From assembly GCA_913061025.1 (NCBI GenBank), contig CAJXUJ010000003.1:1-33017 (forward strand): 33,017 bases of DNA. Reading direction: 5' to 3'. Positions 16,380 to 26,798 of the stretch are shown here, in pieces. A program made the position numbers and the translations under genes. The stretch is from an uncultured Actinomycetes bacterium. GTDB lineage: Bacteria; Actinomycetota; Actinomycetes; S36-B12. How positions within the stretch are numbered: the first letter of the stretch is position 1; each line of letters opens with the position of its first letter. Under the pieces are notes generated by a model. It made no database searches, was not told the origin of the DNA, and worked only from the letters and a program-made list of their open reading frames with translations.

Positions 16380-16493
16380 ATGGTCGTGAAGGTTTTCACG
16401 AACGCGCAATGTGTGTTCGTGTGCCAATCGGCCGCTCAGCAGCCACGCTCGCATCCGTTCAACCGACGAATGCGACAACCAAGCGAGGGGTAG
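16380..16493 (+). CDS. Possible 37-residue upstream ORF in the nuo leader
   Basis: ATG at 16380 opens a 37-codon frame (MVVKVFTNAQCVFVCQ...) ending TAG at 16491-16493, only 8 bases before the nuoA GTG and abutting its GAGGGG. The start lies near the predicted transcription start, so it could be read as a leaderless leader peptide coupled to nuoA. GC at third positions is only moderately high (25 of 37), so chance is a real alternative. Confidence 0.18.
   Translation: MVVKVFTNAQCVFVCQSAAQQPRSHPFNRRMRQPSEG
16384..16401. promoter_or_regulatory. Rex-operator-like palindrome upstream of nuoA
   Basis: TCGTGAA-GGTT-TTCACGA is a perfect 7-bp inverted repeat with a 4-base spacer. The Rex operator described in Streptomyces (TGTGAAC..GTTCACA) has the same GTGAA/TTCAC half-sites and the same 4-base spacing; only the outermost T/A is C/G here. 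It sits about 9-26 bases after the TATGCT -10, a position where a bound repressor would block initiation. The nuo operon is a known Rex target in Streptomyces. No rex gene is in the window. Confidence 0.6.
16449..16475 (+). other. Hairpin in nuo 5' leader
   Basis: TCGCATCCG and CGAATGCGA can pair over 9 positions with one mismatch around a 9-base loop. It lies 26 bases before the nuoA start. No known riboswitch class is recognised; it may just be leader structure. Confidence 0.25.
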
Positions 16494-16501
16494 CCGGCGC
16501 C

Positions 16502-16861
16502 GTGAACGTCTACACGCCGATCTTTGTTCTGGGGGCTTTGGCCTTCGGGTTCGCCGCGTTCTCGGTGGTGATCGCGACCTTCACCGGTCCCAAGCGGTAC
16601 AACCGGGCGAAGTACGACGCCTACGAGTGCGGGATCGAACCCACCCCCCAGCCCATTGGCGGTGGCCGCTTCCCGGTGAAGTACTACCTCACGGCGATGA
16701 TGTTCATCATCTTCGACATCGAACTCGTCTTCCTTTATCCGTGGGCGGTGTCCTTCGACGCTCTCGGCGCCTTCGGACTCGTGGCGATGATGCTGTTCCT
16801 TTTGAATCTGGCCGTTCCCTACGTCTACGAGTGGCGTCGTGGTGGATTGGAGTGGGACTGA
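16502..16861 (+). CDS. nuoA: NADH-quinone oxidoreductase subunit A
   Basis: 119 residues from GTG at 16502, preceded by GAGGGG with an 11-base gap; the 31 extra residues of the track ORF are leader. Three membrane helices: an N-terminal one ([21 protein letters not shown]), then [23 protein letters not shown] and [21 protein letters not shown]. The conserved loop [11 protein letters not shown] and the [11 protein letters not shown] segment are diagnostic. NuoA is a small core membrane subunit lining the quinone site of complex I with NuoH and NuoJ. First gene of the 14-gene nuo operon; nuoB starts 1 base after its stop. Confidence 0.97.
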   Translation: MNVYTPIFVLGALAFGFAAFSVVIATFTGPKRYNRAKYDAYECGIEPTPQPIGGGRFPVKYYLTAMMFIIFDIELVFLYPWAVSFDALGAFGLVAMMLFLLNLAVPYVYEWRRGGLEWD

Positions 16862-16862
16862 T

Positions 16863-17417
16863 ATGGGTCTTGAAGAGAAGCTTCCCTCAGGGATCTTGCT
16901 GACCAGCGTCGAAAAGGTCGCCGGGTACGCGCGCAAAGGCTCGCTGTGGCCCGCCACCTTCGGTCTTGCCTGCTGCGCGATCGAGATGATGGCGACCGGT
17001 GGCCCCCGCTATGACATCGCGCGGTTCGGCATGGAGGTCTTCCGGGCCTCACCTCGCCAGGCCGACCTCATGATCGTCGCCGGCCGCGTGAGCCAAAAGA
17101 TGGCGCCGGTCCTTCGACAGATCTACGACCAAATGCCCAACCCCAAATGGGTTCTCGCGATGGGTGTGTGCGCCTCGAGCGGCGGAATGTTCAACAACTA
17201 CGCCGTTGTTCAGGGGGTCGATCACGTCGTCCCCGTCGATATGTACCTGCCCGGCTGCCCACCCCGGCCCGAGATGCTCATCGATGCCATCTTGAAGATC
17301 CACGACCAAATTCAGGACATGAAGCTCGGCGCCAACGCCAAAGCGGAGATGTTCGAGAACGAGCAATTGGCACTCGCGGCGCCCAGCACCCTCGAGATGA
17401 AGGGTCTACTCAGGTGA
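16863..17417 (+). CDS. nuoB: NADH-quinone oxidoreductase subunit B (cluster N2)
   Basis: 184 residues from ATG at 16863. It holds the terminal [4Fe-4S] cluster N2, with tandem cysteines in [10 protein letters not shown] (C37, C38), C103 in [14 protein letters not shown] and C132 in [10 protein letters not shown]2 passes electrons to menaquinone at the NuoB/NuoD interface. The C-terminal 30 residues ([11 protein letters not shown]...) are a charged extension common in actinobacteria. Its stop overlaps the nuoC start as GTGA. Confidence 0.98.
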   Translation: MGLEEKLPSGILLTSVEKVAGYARKGSLWPATFGLACCAIEMMATGGPRYDIARFGMEVFRASPRQADLMIVAGRVSQKMAPVLRQIYDQMPNPKWVLAMGVCASSGGMFNNYAVVQGVDHVVPVDMYLPGCPPRPEMLIDAILKIHDQIQDMKLGANAKAEMFENEQLALAAPSTLEMKGLLR

Positions 17418-18118
17418 CGTCGGATAACACCCCGGTAGTTCCGGACGGCGTGAACGAACTCGACGTCATCGGCGTTCGCGAAGGTGCGTTCAACGTCTCG
17501 GGTTCGGGAGACACGAGTGGTTTTGGCGGTCTGGTCTCGCCGATCGTCATGCCCGGCCCCAGCGAGCGTCCCTACGGAGGCTGGTTCGACGAGGTCGCCG
17601 ATGAGATCGAACTCTCCCTGCAGGCACGAAATCTGCCTGTTTCATCGGTCATCGAAAAGGTGGTGATCGATCGCGGTGAAATCACGTTCTTCGTGCGCCG
17701 TGAGCACATCGTCGATTTCGCGAAGGTTCTCAGGGACGAGCCTGGCCTGCGTTTCGAGATGTGCATGGGGGTGAACGGCGTCCACTACCCCGAGGACGCC
17801 GGCCGTGAACTCCACGCGTGCTACCCCTTCCTGTCCATCACCCACAACCGCCGCATTCGCGTTGAGGTGACCGCGCCGGATGCCGACCCGCACATTCCGT
17901 CGATCGTCGGGGTCTATCCCTCGAACGATTGGCACGAGCGCGAAACCTGGGACTTCTTCGGCATCGTGTTTGACGGACACCCCGGTTTGACCCGTATCGA
18001 AATGCCCGACGACTGGGCCGGCCATCCCCAGCGCAAGGACTACCCGCTGGGTGGCATTCCGGTCGAGTACAAGGGCGCGACCATCCCTGCTCCCGACAAC
18101 CGGAGGGCGTACAACTGA
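17414..18118 (+). CDS. nuoC: NADH-quinone oxidoreductase subunit C
   Basis: 234 residues from GTG at 17414, overlapping the nuoB stop (GTGA). The 30-kDa subunit signature is clear: [47 protein letters not shown], then [17 protein letters not shown]. The N-terminal about 65 residues ([21 protein letters not shown]) form an extension typical of actinobacterial NuoC. It is a peripheral-arm scaffold next to NuoD. NuoC and NuoD are separate genes here, not fused as in E. coli. Stop and nuoD start share one base (TGATG). The upstream part of track ORF 17147 is a shadow over nuoB. Confidence 0.97.
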   Translation: MTSDNTPVVPDGVNELDVIGVREGAFNVSGSGDTSGFGGLVSPIVMPGPSERPYGGWFDEVADEIELSLQARNLPVSSVIEKVVIDRGEITFFVRREHIVDFAKVLRDEPGLRFEMCMGVNGVHYPEDAGRELHACYPFLSITHNRRIRVEVTAPDADPHIPSIVGVYPSNDWHERETWDFFGIVFDGHPGLTRIEMPDDWAGHPQRKDYPLGGIPVEYKGATIPAPDNRRAYN

Positions 18119-19473
18119 TGAGCGACGTCACCTACACCAGTGTCGAGACGCCCGGCGAGGACATCTACGCCGGCAGTTACGAGACCACCGAGGGCACCAT
18201 CTACAACCTCGCGGGCGGGGACTGGGACACCATCGCCGCTGCGCCCGAGGGTGAGAAGGAACGCATCGTCGTCAACATGGGTCCGCAGCATCCCTCGACC
18301 CACGGCGTGCTGCGAATGATCCTCGAACTCGATGGCGAAACCGTGACCGACGCTCGATGCGGTATCGGCTATCTACACACGGGCATCGAGAAGAACATGG
18401 AGTTTCGCACCTGGGTGCAGGGCGTCACATTCGTCACTCGCATGGACTACCTCACCCCCTTCTTCAACGAGGCCGCCTACGTTCTCGCCGTCGAAAAACT
18501 CCTGGGAATCACCGAGCAGATTCCTGAGCGTGCGAACGTCATCCGCGTGATGATGATGGAACTCAACCGGGTTTCCTCCCACCTTGTCGCGCTGGCGACC
18601 GGCGGTATGGAACTGGGTGCGCTGACCGCTATGACGTTTGGTTTCCGCGAGCGCGAACTCGTCCTCGATCTCTTCGAGATGGTGACCGGTCTACGCATGA
18701 ACAGCGCGTTCTTCCGCCCCGGTGGCGTCGCGCAGGACCTGCCGGCCGATGGCGAGAAAGCGATCCGTGACACCCTCCCGTTGCTGCGTAAGCGGATGAA
18801 GGACACCGCTGATCTACTGATCGATAACGCCATCTGGATGGGTCGCACCGTGGACGTCGGTTACCTGGATCTCCAGGGGTGCATGGCACTGGGTATCACC
18901 GGTCCCGTTCTTCGGTCCGCTGGACTGCCGCACGACCTACGCAAGTCCCAGCCCTACTGCGGGTACGAGACCTACGAGTTCGATGTTCCCACTCAAACCT
19001 CGTGCGACGCCTACGGCCGCTTCCTGATCCGCATCGCCGAGATGCACGAGTCGTTGAAGATCGTCGAGCAGTGCCTGGATCGACTTGCACCGGGACCGGT
19101 CATGGTCGAAGACAAGAAGATCGCGTGGCCCGCTCAACTGGCCATCGGGGCCGATGGCCAGGGCAACTCCACGGAGCACATCAAGCACATCATGTCCGAA
19201 TCGATGGAAGCCTTGATCCACCACTTCAAGTTGGTGACCGAGGGCTTCACCGTTCCTCCGGGGCAGGCCTACGCCGCTGTGGAATCTCCACGCGGTGAGC
19301 TTGGCGCGCACGTGGTCAGCGCGGGCGGAACCCGCCCCTACCGCGTGCACTTCCGAGACCCGTCCTTCAACAACCTGCAGGCAACTGCAGCCATGTCCGA
19401 GGGTGCCATGGTCGCCGACGTCATCGCAGCCGTCGCGAGCATCGACCCCGTCATGGGTGGCGTGGACCGATAG
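18118..19473 (+). CDS. nuoD: NADH-quinone oxidoreductase subunit D (49-kDa, quinone site)
   Basis: 451 residues. The quinone-site loop [21 protein letters not shown] (H58, H62) is present, then [16 protein letters not shown]-like [58 protein letters not shown], and the C-terminal [29 protein letters not shown]. It derives from the large hydrogenase subunit; menaquinone is reduced between it and NuoB. The N-terminal about 45 residues are an acidic, poorly conserved extension. Followed by a 23-base gap with GGGAAGAG before nuoE. Confidence 0.98.
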   Translation: MSDVTYTSVETPGEDIYAGSYETTEGTIYNLAGGDWDTIAAAPEGEKERIVVNMGPQHPSTHGVLRMILELDGETVTDARCGIGYLHTGIEKNMEFRTWVQGVTFVTRMDYLTPFFNEAAYVLAVEKLLGITEQIPERANVIRVMMMELNRVSSHLVALATGGMELGALTAMTFGFRERELVLDLFEMVTGLRMNSAFFRPGGVAQDLPADGEKAIRDTLPLLRKRMKDTADLLIDNAIWMGRTVDVGYLDLQGCMALGITGPVLRSAGLPHDLRKSQPYCGYETYEFDVPTQTSCDAYGRFLIRIAEMHESLKIVEQCLDRLAPGPVMVEDKKIAWPAQLAIGADGQGNSTEHIKHIMSESMEALIHHFKLVTEGFTVPPGQAYAAVESPRGELGAHVVSAGGTRPYRVHFRDPSFNNLQATAAMSEGAMVADVIAAVASIDPVMGGVDR

Positions 19474-19496
19474 CGAAAACTGGGAAGAGACCACCA

Positions 19497-20135
19497 ATGC
19501 CGATCAGCGAGAACACACGCGAGCAGATGCGAGAGATCGCGGCGCGCTATCCGAGTGCGCGCAGCGCGCTGTTGCCGATGCTCCACCTGGCGCAGAGCGA
19601 AGAAGACGAGATCACTACCGACGGCATCAACGCGTGCGCCGAGGTTCTCGACATCACGCCCGCCGAGGTGACGGCCGTCGCCACCTTCTACACGATGTAC
19701 AAGAGGGAGAAGGTCGGCAAGCACCACATCGGTGTCTGCATCAACACGATGTGCGGACTGCTCGGCGGCGACGCCGTTTGGGACGCGGTGGTCGAGGCCA
19801 CGAATGGCTCCAATAACGCGACCACGCCCGACGGTGAGTTCTTCCTCGAGCGGATCGAGTGCCAGGCTGCCTGCACGCACGCCCCGGTCATGACCGTCGA
19901 CTGGGAGTTCATGGACGATGTGACCCCGAGCAGTGCGGTAGAAGTTCTCGACAAGCTGCGCCGCGGTGAGCAGGTTCAGTCCACCCGTGGTCCCGTGATT
20001 CGAGACTTCGAGGCAACCGAGCACACACTCGCTTTCCCCGACGATGGTCTGGCCGACGCGCCGAGTGTGGACGACAAAATGCTCGCCGGACTCCGTATCG
20101 CCAAGGAGCAGGGAATGCAGGGAGGTAACGCCTGA
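19497..20135 (+). CDS. nuoE: NADH-quinone oxidoreductase subunit E (24-kDa, cluster N1a)
   Basis: 212 residues, thioredoxin-like [2Fe-2S] subunit. Cluster ligands are C81 and C86 in GVCINTMCG and C122 and C126 in ECQAACTHAP. The N-terminal helical part (ARYPSARSALLPMLHLAQ...ACAEVLDITPAEVTAVATFYTMY) is typical. A C-terminal tail of about 45 residues follows VLDKLRRGE. A purine-rich GGGAAGAG about 9 bases upstream serves as ribosome binding site. It forms the NADH dehydrogenase module with NuoF and NuoG. The stop overlaps nuoF by one base (TGATG). Confidence 0.97.
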   Translation: MPISENTREQMREIAARYPSARSALLPMLHLAQSEEDEITTDGINACAEVLDITPAEVTAVATFYTMYKREKVGKHHIGVCINTMCGLLGGDAVWDAVVEATNGSNNATTPDGEFFLERIECQAACTHAPVMTVDWEFMDDVTPSSAVEVLDKLRRGEQVQSTRGPVIRDFEATEHTLAFPDDGLADAPSVDDKMLAGLRIAKEQGMQGGNA

Positions 20136-21445
20136 TGGCTACCCCGTTGACCCCCGTTATCACCGAGTACTGGGATCGTCCGGATCTCTACACGCTCGAC
20201 GGTTACCGCGCGGTCGGTGGCTACCAAGCGCTGGAGAAGGCGCTGCGCACCGACCCGGACGACATCATCGCCCAGGTCAAGGACGCAGGTCTCCGAGGCC
20301 GAGGAGGTGCGGGCTTCCCCACCGGAATGAAGTGGAGTTTCGTTCCGCAGGGCGATGGCAAGCCGCACTACCTGGTGGTCAACGCCGACGAGTCCGAGCC
20401 GGGTGCGTGCAAGGACATCCCGATCATGATGGCCAACCCACACGCGCTCGTCGAGGGCGTCATCATCACCTCCTTCGCCATCCGCGCGAACCACGCGTTC
20501 ATCTACATCCGTGGTGAGGTGCCCAACGCGATTCGCAAGGTCGAGTTCGCGGTCAAGCAGGCGAAGGAAGCGGGCCTGATCGGCACCAACATCATGGGCA
20601 GCGGCTTCGACCTCGAGGTCGTCGTTCACTCCGGTGCCGGTGCCTACATCTGCGGCGAGGAAACGGCGCTTCTTGATTCCCTCGAGGGATACCGCGGCCA
20701 GCCACGGCTGAAGCCACCGTTCCCGGCGGTCGCGGGTCTGTATGCATCGCCAACGGTCATCAACAACGTTGAAACCATCGCGAACATTCCGTACATCGTC
20801 GATCGCGGCGTCGACTGGTTCCGCCAGTTCGGCACCGAGAAGTCACCCGGCTTCAAGGTCTTTGCTGTCTCCGGCCACGTCAAGCGGCCGGGTATCTACG
20901 AGGCCCCGCTGGGAATCACCATGCGTGAACTCCTCGACTACGCGGGCGGTATGCGCGATGGCAGTGAAGTCAAGTTCTGGCTGCCCGGCGGCTCCTCGGT
21001 CCCGCTGCTGACGGCCGAGCACCTCGATCTGCCGCTGACCTATGAGGCGATGGCCGAGGCGGGAACCATGCTAGGCACCGGAACCCCGATGGTCTTCGAC
21101 CAAACGGTGAGCGTCGTGAAGGCCGTGACTCGGTGGCTCGAGTTCTACAAGCACGAGTCCTGCGGCAAGTGCACCCCGTGTCGCGAGGGCACCTACTGGA
21201 TTACTGGTGTCCTCGAGAAGTTCGAGCACGGTCATGGCCAGCAGTCGGAGATGGACACCCTCGTCGATCTCTGCGGGCAGATCTCCGGACGCTCGTTCTG
21301 TGCGCTCGGTGATGCGGCTGCTACGCCATACCCCTCGGCCCTGAAGTACTTCCGCGAGGAATTCGAGGCGGCGACCCACACGTCTGCGGATGATCAGTTC
21401 GATCCGATCGCTTCCTACGTCTTCGCAGGAGTGGGTGCCCGATGA
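20135..21445 (+). CDS. nuoF: NADH-quinone oxidoreductase subunit F (51-kDa, FMN and cluster N3)
   Basis: 436 residues. The glycine-rich FMN/NADH loop [18 protein letters not shown] (52-69) and [13 protein letters not shown] are present, then [28 protein letters not shown]. The [4Fe-4S] N3 ligands are C343, C346 and C349 in [12 protein letters not shown], plus C389 in RSFCALGD. It oxidises NADH through FMN and starts the electron path. It overlaps nuoE by one base and nuoG by four (ATGA). Length and motifs are canonical. Confidence 0.98.
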   Translation: MATPLTPVITEYWDRPDLYTLDGYRAVGGYQALEKALRTDPDDIIAQVKDAGLRGRGGAGFPTGMKWSFVPQGDGKPHYLVVNADESEPGACKDIPIMMANPHALVEGVIITSFAIRANHAFIYIRGEVPNAIRKVEFAVKQAKEAGLIGTNIMGSGFDLEVVVHSGAGAYICGEETALLDSLEGYRGQPRLKPPFPAVAGLYASPTVINNVETIANIPYIVDRGVDWFRQFGTEKSPGFKVFAVSGHVKRPGIYEAPLGITMRELLDYAGGMRDGSEVKFWLPGGSSVPLLTAEHLDLPLTYEAMAEAGTMLGTGTPMVFDQTVSVVKAVTRWLEFYKHESCGKCTPCREGTYWITGVLEKFEHGHGQQSEMDTLVDLCGQISGRSFCALGDAAATPYPSALKYFREEFEAATHTSADDQFDPIASYVFAGVGAR

Positions 21446-23826
21446 CCATCACCAACGATTCCGGAGCCGAGGTAGCGGTCCCCTCCGAGCTCGTCACCGT
21501 CATCATCGACGGCGTGGCGATCGGCGTGCCCAAGGGCACCCTGGTTATCCGCGCCGCGGAGATGCTCGGCATCGAGATCCCGCGCTTTTGCGATCACCCG
21601 CTGCTCGACCCGGTGGCTGCCTGCCGTGCCTGCCTGATCGAGGTCGAGGGCATGCCCAAGCCGCAGCCCGCTTGCGCGCAGGTGGTGAGCGACGGCATGC
21701 AGGTCCGCACGCAGTACTCATCGGATGTCGCCCGTCTTGCGCAAGAGGGCGTGATGGAGTTCCTGCTGCTGAACCACCCGCTCGATTGCCCGGTGTGCGA
21801 CAAGGGTGGCGAATGCCCGCTCCAAAACCAGGCTATGAGCGTGGGCCGACCCGAATCGCGCTTCACCGAAGAGAAGCGGACGTTCGAGAAGCCGATCAAT
21901 GTGAGCGCCCAGGTGCTGTTGGACCGCGAGCGTTGCGTTTCGTGCGCTCGGTGCACGCGGTTCGCCGATCAGATCGCTGGCGATCCGATGATCGAGTTGC
22001 TCGAGCGAGGCGCTCGTCAGCAGGTCGGCACCGCCGCCGATGAACCCTTCGACTCCTACTTCTCGGGCAACACCATCCAGATCTGCCCGGTCGGCGCTCT
22101 CACCAGCGCCACCTATCGATTCCGTGCTCGGCCCTTCGACCTGGTGTCCGTGCCGACCTCCTGTGAGCACTGCGCTTCCGGCTGTTCCCTCCGTACCGAC
22201 TACCGACGCAGCACCATCACCCGGCGGTTGGCTTGGGACGATCCAGACGTCAACGAGGAGTGGAACTGCGACAAGGGCCGTTTCGCCTTCGCCTATCAGC
22301 AGCAGGGTCGCCTCGAGTGGCCGATGGTGCGCGAGAACGGCGAACTCCGCACCGCTTCGTGGCCGGAGGCCCTCGCGGTTGCCGCTCGTGGCTTGCAGTC
22401 GGCTGGCGCCGACACCGCGGTTCTCGTCGGTGGCCGCAGCACCATGGAGGACGCCTACGCCTACTCCCGCTTCGCGCGTTCGATTCTCCGCTCGGACAAC
22501 ATCGACTTCCGTGCCCGCGCGAACTCCGCCGAGGAGCAATCCTTCCTCGCTGCGCACGTAGCCGGCACTCCGATCAAGGTCGAGTACGCAGATCTCGAGA
22601 AGGCCCCGACCGTTCTGCTGGTCGCCTTCGAGCCCGAGGATGAGTCGCCGATCGTCTTCCTGCGCCTGCGCAAAGCCGCTGCGTCCAAAACCCGCGTGTT
22701 CTCGGTTGCACCGGTTGCTACCCGCGGCTTGGAGAAGATGAACGGGACCGTCATCCCCGCGGTTCCAGGCGACGAGGCTCGCACCCTGGCTGATCTTCCG
22801 GCCGACGTGCGCGAGGCCCTCGCGCAGCCCGGTGCGGTGATCATGGTGGGCGAACGTGCCGCCTCCGCTCCCGGCGCCCTGTCCGCAGTTGCCGCACTCG
22901 CCAACAGCACCGGTGCGGCGCTTGCGTGGGTTCCCCGCCGCGCAGGTGAGCGCGGTGCTCTCGACGCCGGAGCCCTCGCCGGTCTGCTCCCCGGTGGGCG
23001 ACCCCTCGAGGACCCGCAGGCTCGCGAGCAGGTGGCCCAGGCGTGGGGTGTGGCTGAAGCCGATCTGCCGCGCACCGGACTCGCGGGCCCAGCGCTCTAC
23101 GAAGCACTGCACTCGGGTTCGGTCAAGGCGGCTCTGGTTGGTGGCGTCGAAGGCTCCGACTACCCCGACGACCTAGCCGAGGCCCTGTCGAACGTCGAAT
23201 TCGTGGTGTCCCTCGAGAATCATCACTCCGACATCACCGCTGTCGCGGACGTTGTCCTTCCCGTCGCCGTCGTGAGTGAAAAGTCCGGCACCTTCCTGGA
23301 CTGGGAGGGGCGCCCGCGTCCCTTCGGGCAGGTATTCCGCGACGCCATGATGAATTCCGATGCGTCTGTCCTCGCGATGATCGCCGACGAGTTCGATGCG
23401 GCCACGCCGCGGACGGTGGCCGATCTTCGCGGTGAACTGGGCCGTCTGGGTCCCTGGCAGGGCAGCAGGCAAGCGCTCGAATCGACACCTGCAAGCGACG
23501 CAGTGACCGGGATTCGGCTGGCAACCTGGCGACTCCTTCTCGATCTCGGTGTGATGCAGGAGGGGGATCCGCATCTCGCGGCCACGGCCCGTCCGACGGT
23601 CGCTCGCATGTCACCGGCCACCGCAACCCAGAGCGGTCTTGCTGAGGGCATGCACGTCAGCGTTAGCGGACCACGGGGATCGGTGACGGTCCCGGTCGAG
23701 ATCGATGAGTCGATGCTCGATTCGGTGGTCTGGCTCCCCATGAACTCCGAGGGCAGCCGCGTCTATCGAGACCTCGGAGTTGGCTATGGCGACACCGTTC
23801 AACTGAGCAAGGGAGTCCCGGCATGA
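21442..23826 (+). CDS. nuoG: NADH-quinone oxidoreductase subunit G (75-kDa, with N7 cysteine set)
   Basis: 794 residues. Cluster ligands by eye: [2Fe-2S] C50, C61, C64, C78; His-ligated [4Fe-4S] H112, C116, C119, C125 in [18 protein letters not shown]; [4Fe-4S] C165, C168, C171, C215; and a C-x2-C-x3-C-x27-C set (C241, C244, C248, C276) that matches the off-path N7 cluster known in E. coli and Thermus. The rest is a molybdopterin-oxidoreductase-like domain that has lost its cofactor role ([37 protein letters not shown]). The C-terminal domain ([25 protein letters not shown]) resembles the molydopterin-binding fold. ATGA overlaps on both sides with nuoF and nuoH. Confidence 0.97.
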   Translation: MTITNDSGAEVAVPSELVTVIIDGVAIGVPKGTLVIRAAEMLGIEIPRFCDHPLLDPVAACRACLIEVEGMPKPQPACAQVVSDGMQVRTQYSSDVARLAQEGVMEFLLLNHPLDCPVCDKGGECPLQNQAMSVGRPESRFTEEKRTFEKPINVSAQVLLDRERCVSCARCTRFADQIAGDPMIELLERGARQQVGTAADEPFDSYFSGNTIQICPVGALTSATYRFRARPFDLVSVPTSCEHCASGCSLRTDYRRSTITRRLAWDDPDVNEEWNCDKGRFAFAYQQQGRLEWPMVRENGELRTASWPEALAVAARGLQSAGADTAVLVGGRSTMEDAYAYSRFARSILRSDNIDFRARANSAEEQSFLAAHVAGTPIKVEYADLEKAPTVLLVAFEPEDESPIVFLRLRKAAASKTRVFSVAPVATRGLEKMNGTVIPAVPGDEARTLADLPADVREALAQPGAVIMVGERAASAPGALSAVAALANSTGAALAWVPRRAGERGALDAGALAGLLPGGRPLEDPQAREQVAQAWGVAEADLPRTGLAGPALYEALHSGSVKAALVGGVEGSDYPDDLAEALSNVEFVVSLENHHSDITAVADVVLPVAVVSEKSGTFLDWEGRPRPFGQVFRDAMMNSDASVLAMIADEFDAATPRTVADLRGELGRLGPWQGSRQALESTPASDAVTGIRLATWRLLLDLGVMQEGDPHLAATARPTVARMSPATATQSGLAEGMHVSVSGPRGSVTVPVEIDESMLDSVVWLPMNSEGSRVYRDLGVGYGDTVQLSKGVPA

Positions 23827-25166
23827 CCGACGGTCAGTTCGGCATCTTCGGCGGGGACCCGTGGTGGTTGGTCCTGGGCAAGACCGTTGCCATCTTCGCG
23901 CTGCTCGTCTTGCTGACGCTGTTCACCATCTGGTGGGAGCGCCGGGTGGTGTCGCGGATGCAGAACCGCATCGGACCGAACCGTGTTGGTCCGCAAGGAC
24001 TCCTGCAGTCCCTCATGGATGGCTTCAAACTTGCCTTCAAGGAAGAGGTCATTCCGAAGGCTGCCCACGTTGGCGTCTACTGGATAGCCCCGGTGATTTC
24101 GGCAACAGCAGCGTTCATCGCCTTCGCCGTCATCCCGTTCGGACCGACCGTCTCGGTCTTCGGAGTTGAGACGCCGCTTCAGTTGACCGACTTCCCCGTT
24201 TCGGTGCTGTACGTACTTGCCATCGCGTCGATCGGTGTCTACGGTCTCGTGCTCGCGGGCTGGTCGTCCGGTTCCACCTACCCGCTGCTGGGAGGCCTCC
24301 GCTCGACCGCGCAGGTGATCTCCTACGAGATCGCGATGGGTCTGTCCTTCGTCGCCGTATTCATCTACGCCGGTTCCATGTCCACATCGCAGATCGTGCT
24401 TGCTCAGGAGCCGATCTGGTTCGCGGTGATCTTGTTGCCGAGCTTCCTGATCTACGTGACGTCCATGGTCGGCGAGACCAACCGCGCACCGTTTGACCTT
24501 CCCGAAGCTGAGGGTGAACTTGTCGGTGGTTTCCACACCGAGTACTCGTCATTGAAGTTCGCCATGTTCTTCCTCGCCGAGTACATCAACATGGTCACCG
24601 TCTCCGCGCTCGCGACCACCCTCTTCCTCGGTGGCTACCTCGCGCCGTGGCCGCTATCTCTGTGGGAAGGCGCCAACTCCGGCTGGTGGCCCGTCCTGTG
24701 GTGGCTGATCAAGGTGCAACTATTCATATTCCTGTTCATCTGGCTACGTGGAACGCTGCCACGTCTGCGCTACGACCAGTTCATGAAGTTCGGTTGGAAG
24801 GTACTCATCCCCGTTGCCCTGGTCTGGGTGGTGATCGTCTCCATCGCTCGACTGTTCCGCAACGACGTCAACCTCTCGAACACCGAACTGCTGTTGGTCG
24901 GTGCTGTGGTGATCGTCGTGTTGCTGGGTGGCTCGTGGCTGCTCCAGATCCGTGCCAACCGCAAGGAGGACCGTCGGGCGCAGGCCGAGGAAGACAACGC
25001 CCGGCGCGTCAACGAGGTTCTGACGGGAGCCGCCACCGGTCATCCCGTTCCGCCACTACCGGGTCAACGGTTCGAATACACACCCCGTCGGGCAACGGTG
25101 ACGTCTCCGGCGATCGCAAGTGACAGCGCGGATGATTCCGCGAAGGAGGAGGGCACAGATGCCTGA
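23823..25166 (+). CDS. nuoH: NADH-quinone oxidoreductase subunit H
   Basis: 447 residues, about eight membrane helices. Diagnostic segments: [58 protein letters not shown], and the quinone-chamber loop [37 protein letters not shown], then [22 protein letters not shown]. NuoH joins the peripheral arm to the membrane arm and forms most of the quinone channel. After the last helix there is a hydrophilic tail of about 70 residues ([21 protein letters not shown]...), absent from short bacterial NuoH. Overlaps nuoG by ATGA and nuoI by 8 bases. Confidence 0.97.
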   Translation: MTDGQFGIFGGDPWWLVLGKTVAIFALLVLLTLFTIWWERRVVSRMQNRIGPNRVGPQGLLQSLMDGFKLAFKEEVIPKAAHVGVYWIAPVISATAAFIAFAVIPFGPTVSVFGVETPLQLTDFPVSVLYVLAIASIGVYGLVLAGWSSGSTYPLLGGLRSTAQVISYEIAMGLSFVAVFIYAGSMSTSQIVLAQEPIWFAVILLPSFLIYVTSMVGETNRAPFDLPEAEGELVGGFHTEYSSLKFAMFFLAEYINMVTVSALATTLFLGGYLAPWPLSLWEGANSGWWPVLWWLIKVQLFIFLFIWLRGTLPRLRYDQFMKFGWKVLIPVALVWVVIVSIARLFRNDVNLSNTELLLVGAVVIVVLLGGSWLLQIRANRKEDRRAQAEEDNARRVNEVLTGAATGHPVPPLPGQRFEYTPRRATVTSPAIASDSADDSAKEEGTDA

Positions 25167-25692
25167 GTTGCCCCAAGCCGTGCGCGGCTTCGGTGTCACC
25201 TTCGGGACGATGTTCAAGAAGGTTGTCACCGAGCAGTACCCGGAGGACAAGCAGCCGACCAAGCCCCGTTTCCACGGCCGGCACCAACTCAACCGTTGGG
25301 CCGATGGACTCGAGAAGTGTGTCGGTTGTGAGTTGTGCGCGTGGGCCTGCCCGGCCGATGCGATCTACGTTGAGGGTGCAGACAACACCGATGAAGAGCG
25401 CTACTCCCCAGGGGAGCGCTACGGCCGCGTCTACCAGATCAACTACCTCCGCTGCATCTTCTGCGGACTGTGCATCGAAGCGTGCCCGACCCGAGCGCTC
25501 ACCATGACCAACGAATACGAACTCGCGGACAGCAGCCGTGCGGACTTGATCTACGAGAAGGACCAACTCTTGGCACCGCTGCTGCCGGGAATGGTCCAAC
25601 CGCCGCACCCGATGGTCCCGGGCACCACCGAGCAGGACTACTACGCAAACAAGGTCACCGGCGCGGTGCCCGAACAGGAGCAGGCCTCATGA
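25159..25692 (+). CDS. nuoI: NADH-quinone oxidoreductase subunit I (clusters N6a/N6b)
   Basis: 177 residues from ATG at 25159. This start is favoured by a strong purine-rich site AAGGAGGAGGG ending 6 bases upstream; the track start (25120) adds 13 unlikely residues. Two ferredoxin motifs: C54-C57-C60-C64 ([14 protein letters not shown]) and C99-C102-C105-C109 ([14 protein letters not shown]), which hold the N6a and N6b [4Fe-4S] clusters. It relays electrons from NuoG to NuoB. Overlaps nuoH by 8 bases and nuoJ by ATGA. Confidence 0.97.
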   Translation: MPELPQAVRGFGVTFGTMFKKVVTEQYPEDKQPTKPRFHGRHQLNRWADGLEKCVGCELCAWACPADAIYVEGADNTDEERYSPGERYGRVYQINYLRCIFCGLCIEACPTRALTMTNEYELADSSRADLIYEKDQLLAPLLPGMVQPPHPMVPGTTEQDYYANKVTGAVPEQEQAS

Positions 25693-26486
25693 CCGGAGGG
25701 GAAGTAGGAACCGGAGAGGCGATCGTCTTTTGGGTGAGCGGCACCCTTGCCGTCATCGGGGCACTTGGAATGGTCATCTCACGCAAGGCGGTGCACAGCG
25801 CTCTGTTCATCGCCTTGACGATGGTGAACCTAGCCATCCTGTACGTCGCGAACTCCGCTCCATTCCTCGGAATGGTGCAGATCATCGTCTACACCGGCGC
25901 GGTGATGATGCTGTTCCTGTTCGTCCTCATGGTGGTCGGCGTCGATTCGTCGGACTCGCTCATCGAGACGATCAAGGGCCAGCGGGTTGCTGGACTCTTG
26001 CTCGGCATCGGATTCTCGATCCTCCTTATCGCCGGCATCGGCAACGGCCTGATGGAGACATCCTCGGTCGGGTTGAATGCCGCGAACTCTGCTCAGGGCG
26101 GGAATGTCGAGGGCCTCGCGGCGTTGATGTTCGGCCCGTACCTCATCGCCTTCGAGGTCACCGCTGCGTTGCTCATCACCGCTGCGATGGGAGCGATGAT
26201 CCTCACGCACCGCGAGCGCTGGATGCCCAAGCGCACGCAGCGCGAGCTCTCCCAGGATCGCTTTGCCTCCGGCGAGCATCCCGGTCAGTTGCCACCCCCC
26301 GGTGTCTACGCGCGCCACAACGCGGTGGACACCCCCGCACTTCTGCCGGACGGCAGCACCAGCGACCTCAGCATCCCCGAGCCCCTGCGCGCTCGCGAGG
26401 ATGTGCGGGACGTGGATCACGCGGACATCGAAGAAGTTCGCCAATTGTCCGGGGGGTCGTCCTCGACCGAGGGTGAGGATCGATGA
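25689..26486 (+). CDS. nuoJ: NADH-quinone oxidoreductase subunit J
   Basis: 265 residues from ATG at 25689 (ATGA with nuoI). Five membrane helices: [33 protein letters not shown], the conserved [43 protein letters not shown] and [22 protein letters not shown]. The third, with its pi-bulge region [11 protein letters not shown], is the family signature. A hydrophilic C-terminal tail of about 95 residues ([14 protein letters not shown]...[13 protein letters not shown]) is a long extension, as in other actinobacteria. NuoJ links quinone chemistry to proton channels. The stop overlaps nuoK (ATGA). Confidence 0.96.
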   Translation: MTGGEVGTGEAIVFWVSGTLAVIGALGMVISRKAVHSALFIALTMVNLAILYVANSAPFLGMVQIIVYTGAVMMLFLFVLMVVGVDSSDSLIETIKGQRVAGLLLGIGFSILLIAGIGNGLMETSSVGLNAANSAQGGNVEGLAALMFGPYLIAFEVTAALLITAAMGAMILTHRERWMPKRTQRELSQDRFASGEHPGQLPPPGVYARHNAVDTPALLPDGSTSDLSIPEPLRAREDVRDVDHADIEEVRQLSGGSSSTEGEDR

Positions 26487-26782
26487 ACCCGGCCAATTAC
26501 GTCTTGCTTTCGGCGCTGCTGTTCAGCATCGGCGCTATCGGTGTTCTCGTTCGTCGCAACGCGATCATCGTGTTCATGTCGGTCGAGCTAATGCTCAACG
26601 CGGCGAATCTTGCTTTCGTCGCATTCGCGCGGATGAACGGAAACCTCGACGGACAGGTTGTCGCCTTCTTCGTGATGGTCGTTGCGGCCGCGGAGGTCGT
26701 CGTCGGTCTCGCGATCATCGTGACCATTTTCCGAACCCGTAGATCCGCGTCGATCGACGAACCCAACTTGCTGAAGTACTGA
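26483..26782 (+). CDS. nuoK: NADH-quinone oxidoreductase subunit K
   Basis: 99 residues with three helices. The intramembrane glutamates needed for proton transfer are E35 ([17 protein letters not shown]) and E71 ([19 protein letters not shown]). The length is exactly typical. The stop is followed by a 16-base gap to the nuoL GTG, one of the few non-overlapping junctions in the operon. Confidence 0.97.
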   Translation: MNPANYVLLSALLFSIGAIGVLVRRNAIIVFMSVELMLNAANLAFVAFARMNGNLDGQVVAFFVMVVAAAEVVVGLAIIVTIFRTRRSASIDEPNLLKY

Positions 26783-26798
26783 CGAATAGGACGGATAC

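Noticed and set aside
21718-23112. 464-codon minus-strand ORF opposite nuoG
   Set aside because: Shadow of a GC-rich coding strand; nuoG has full cluster motifs and the antisense translation shows no recognisable domain.
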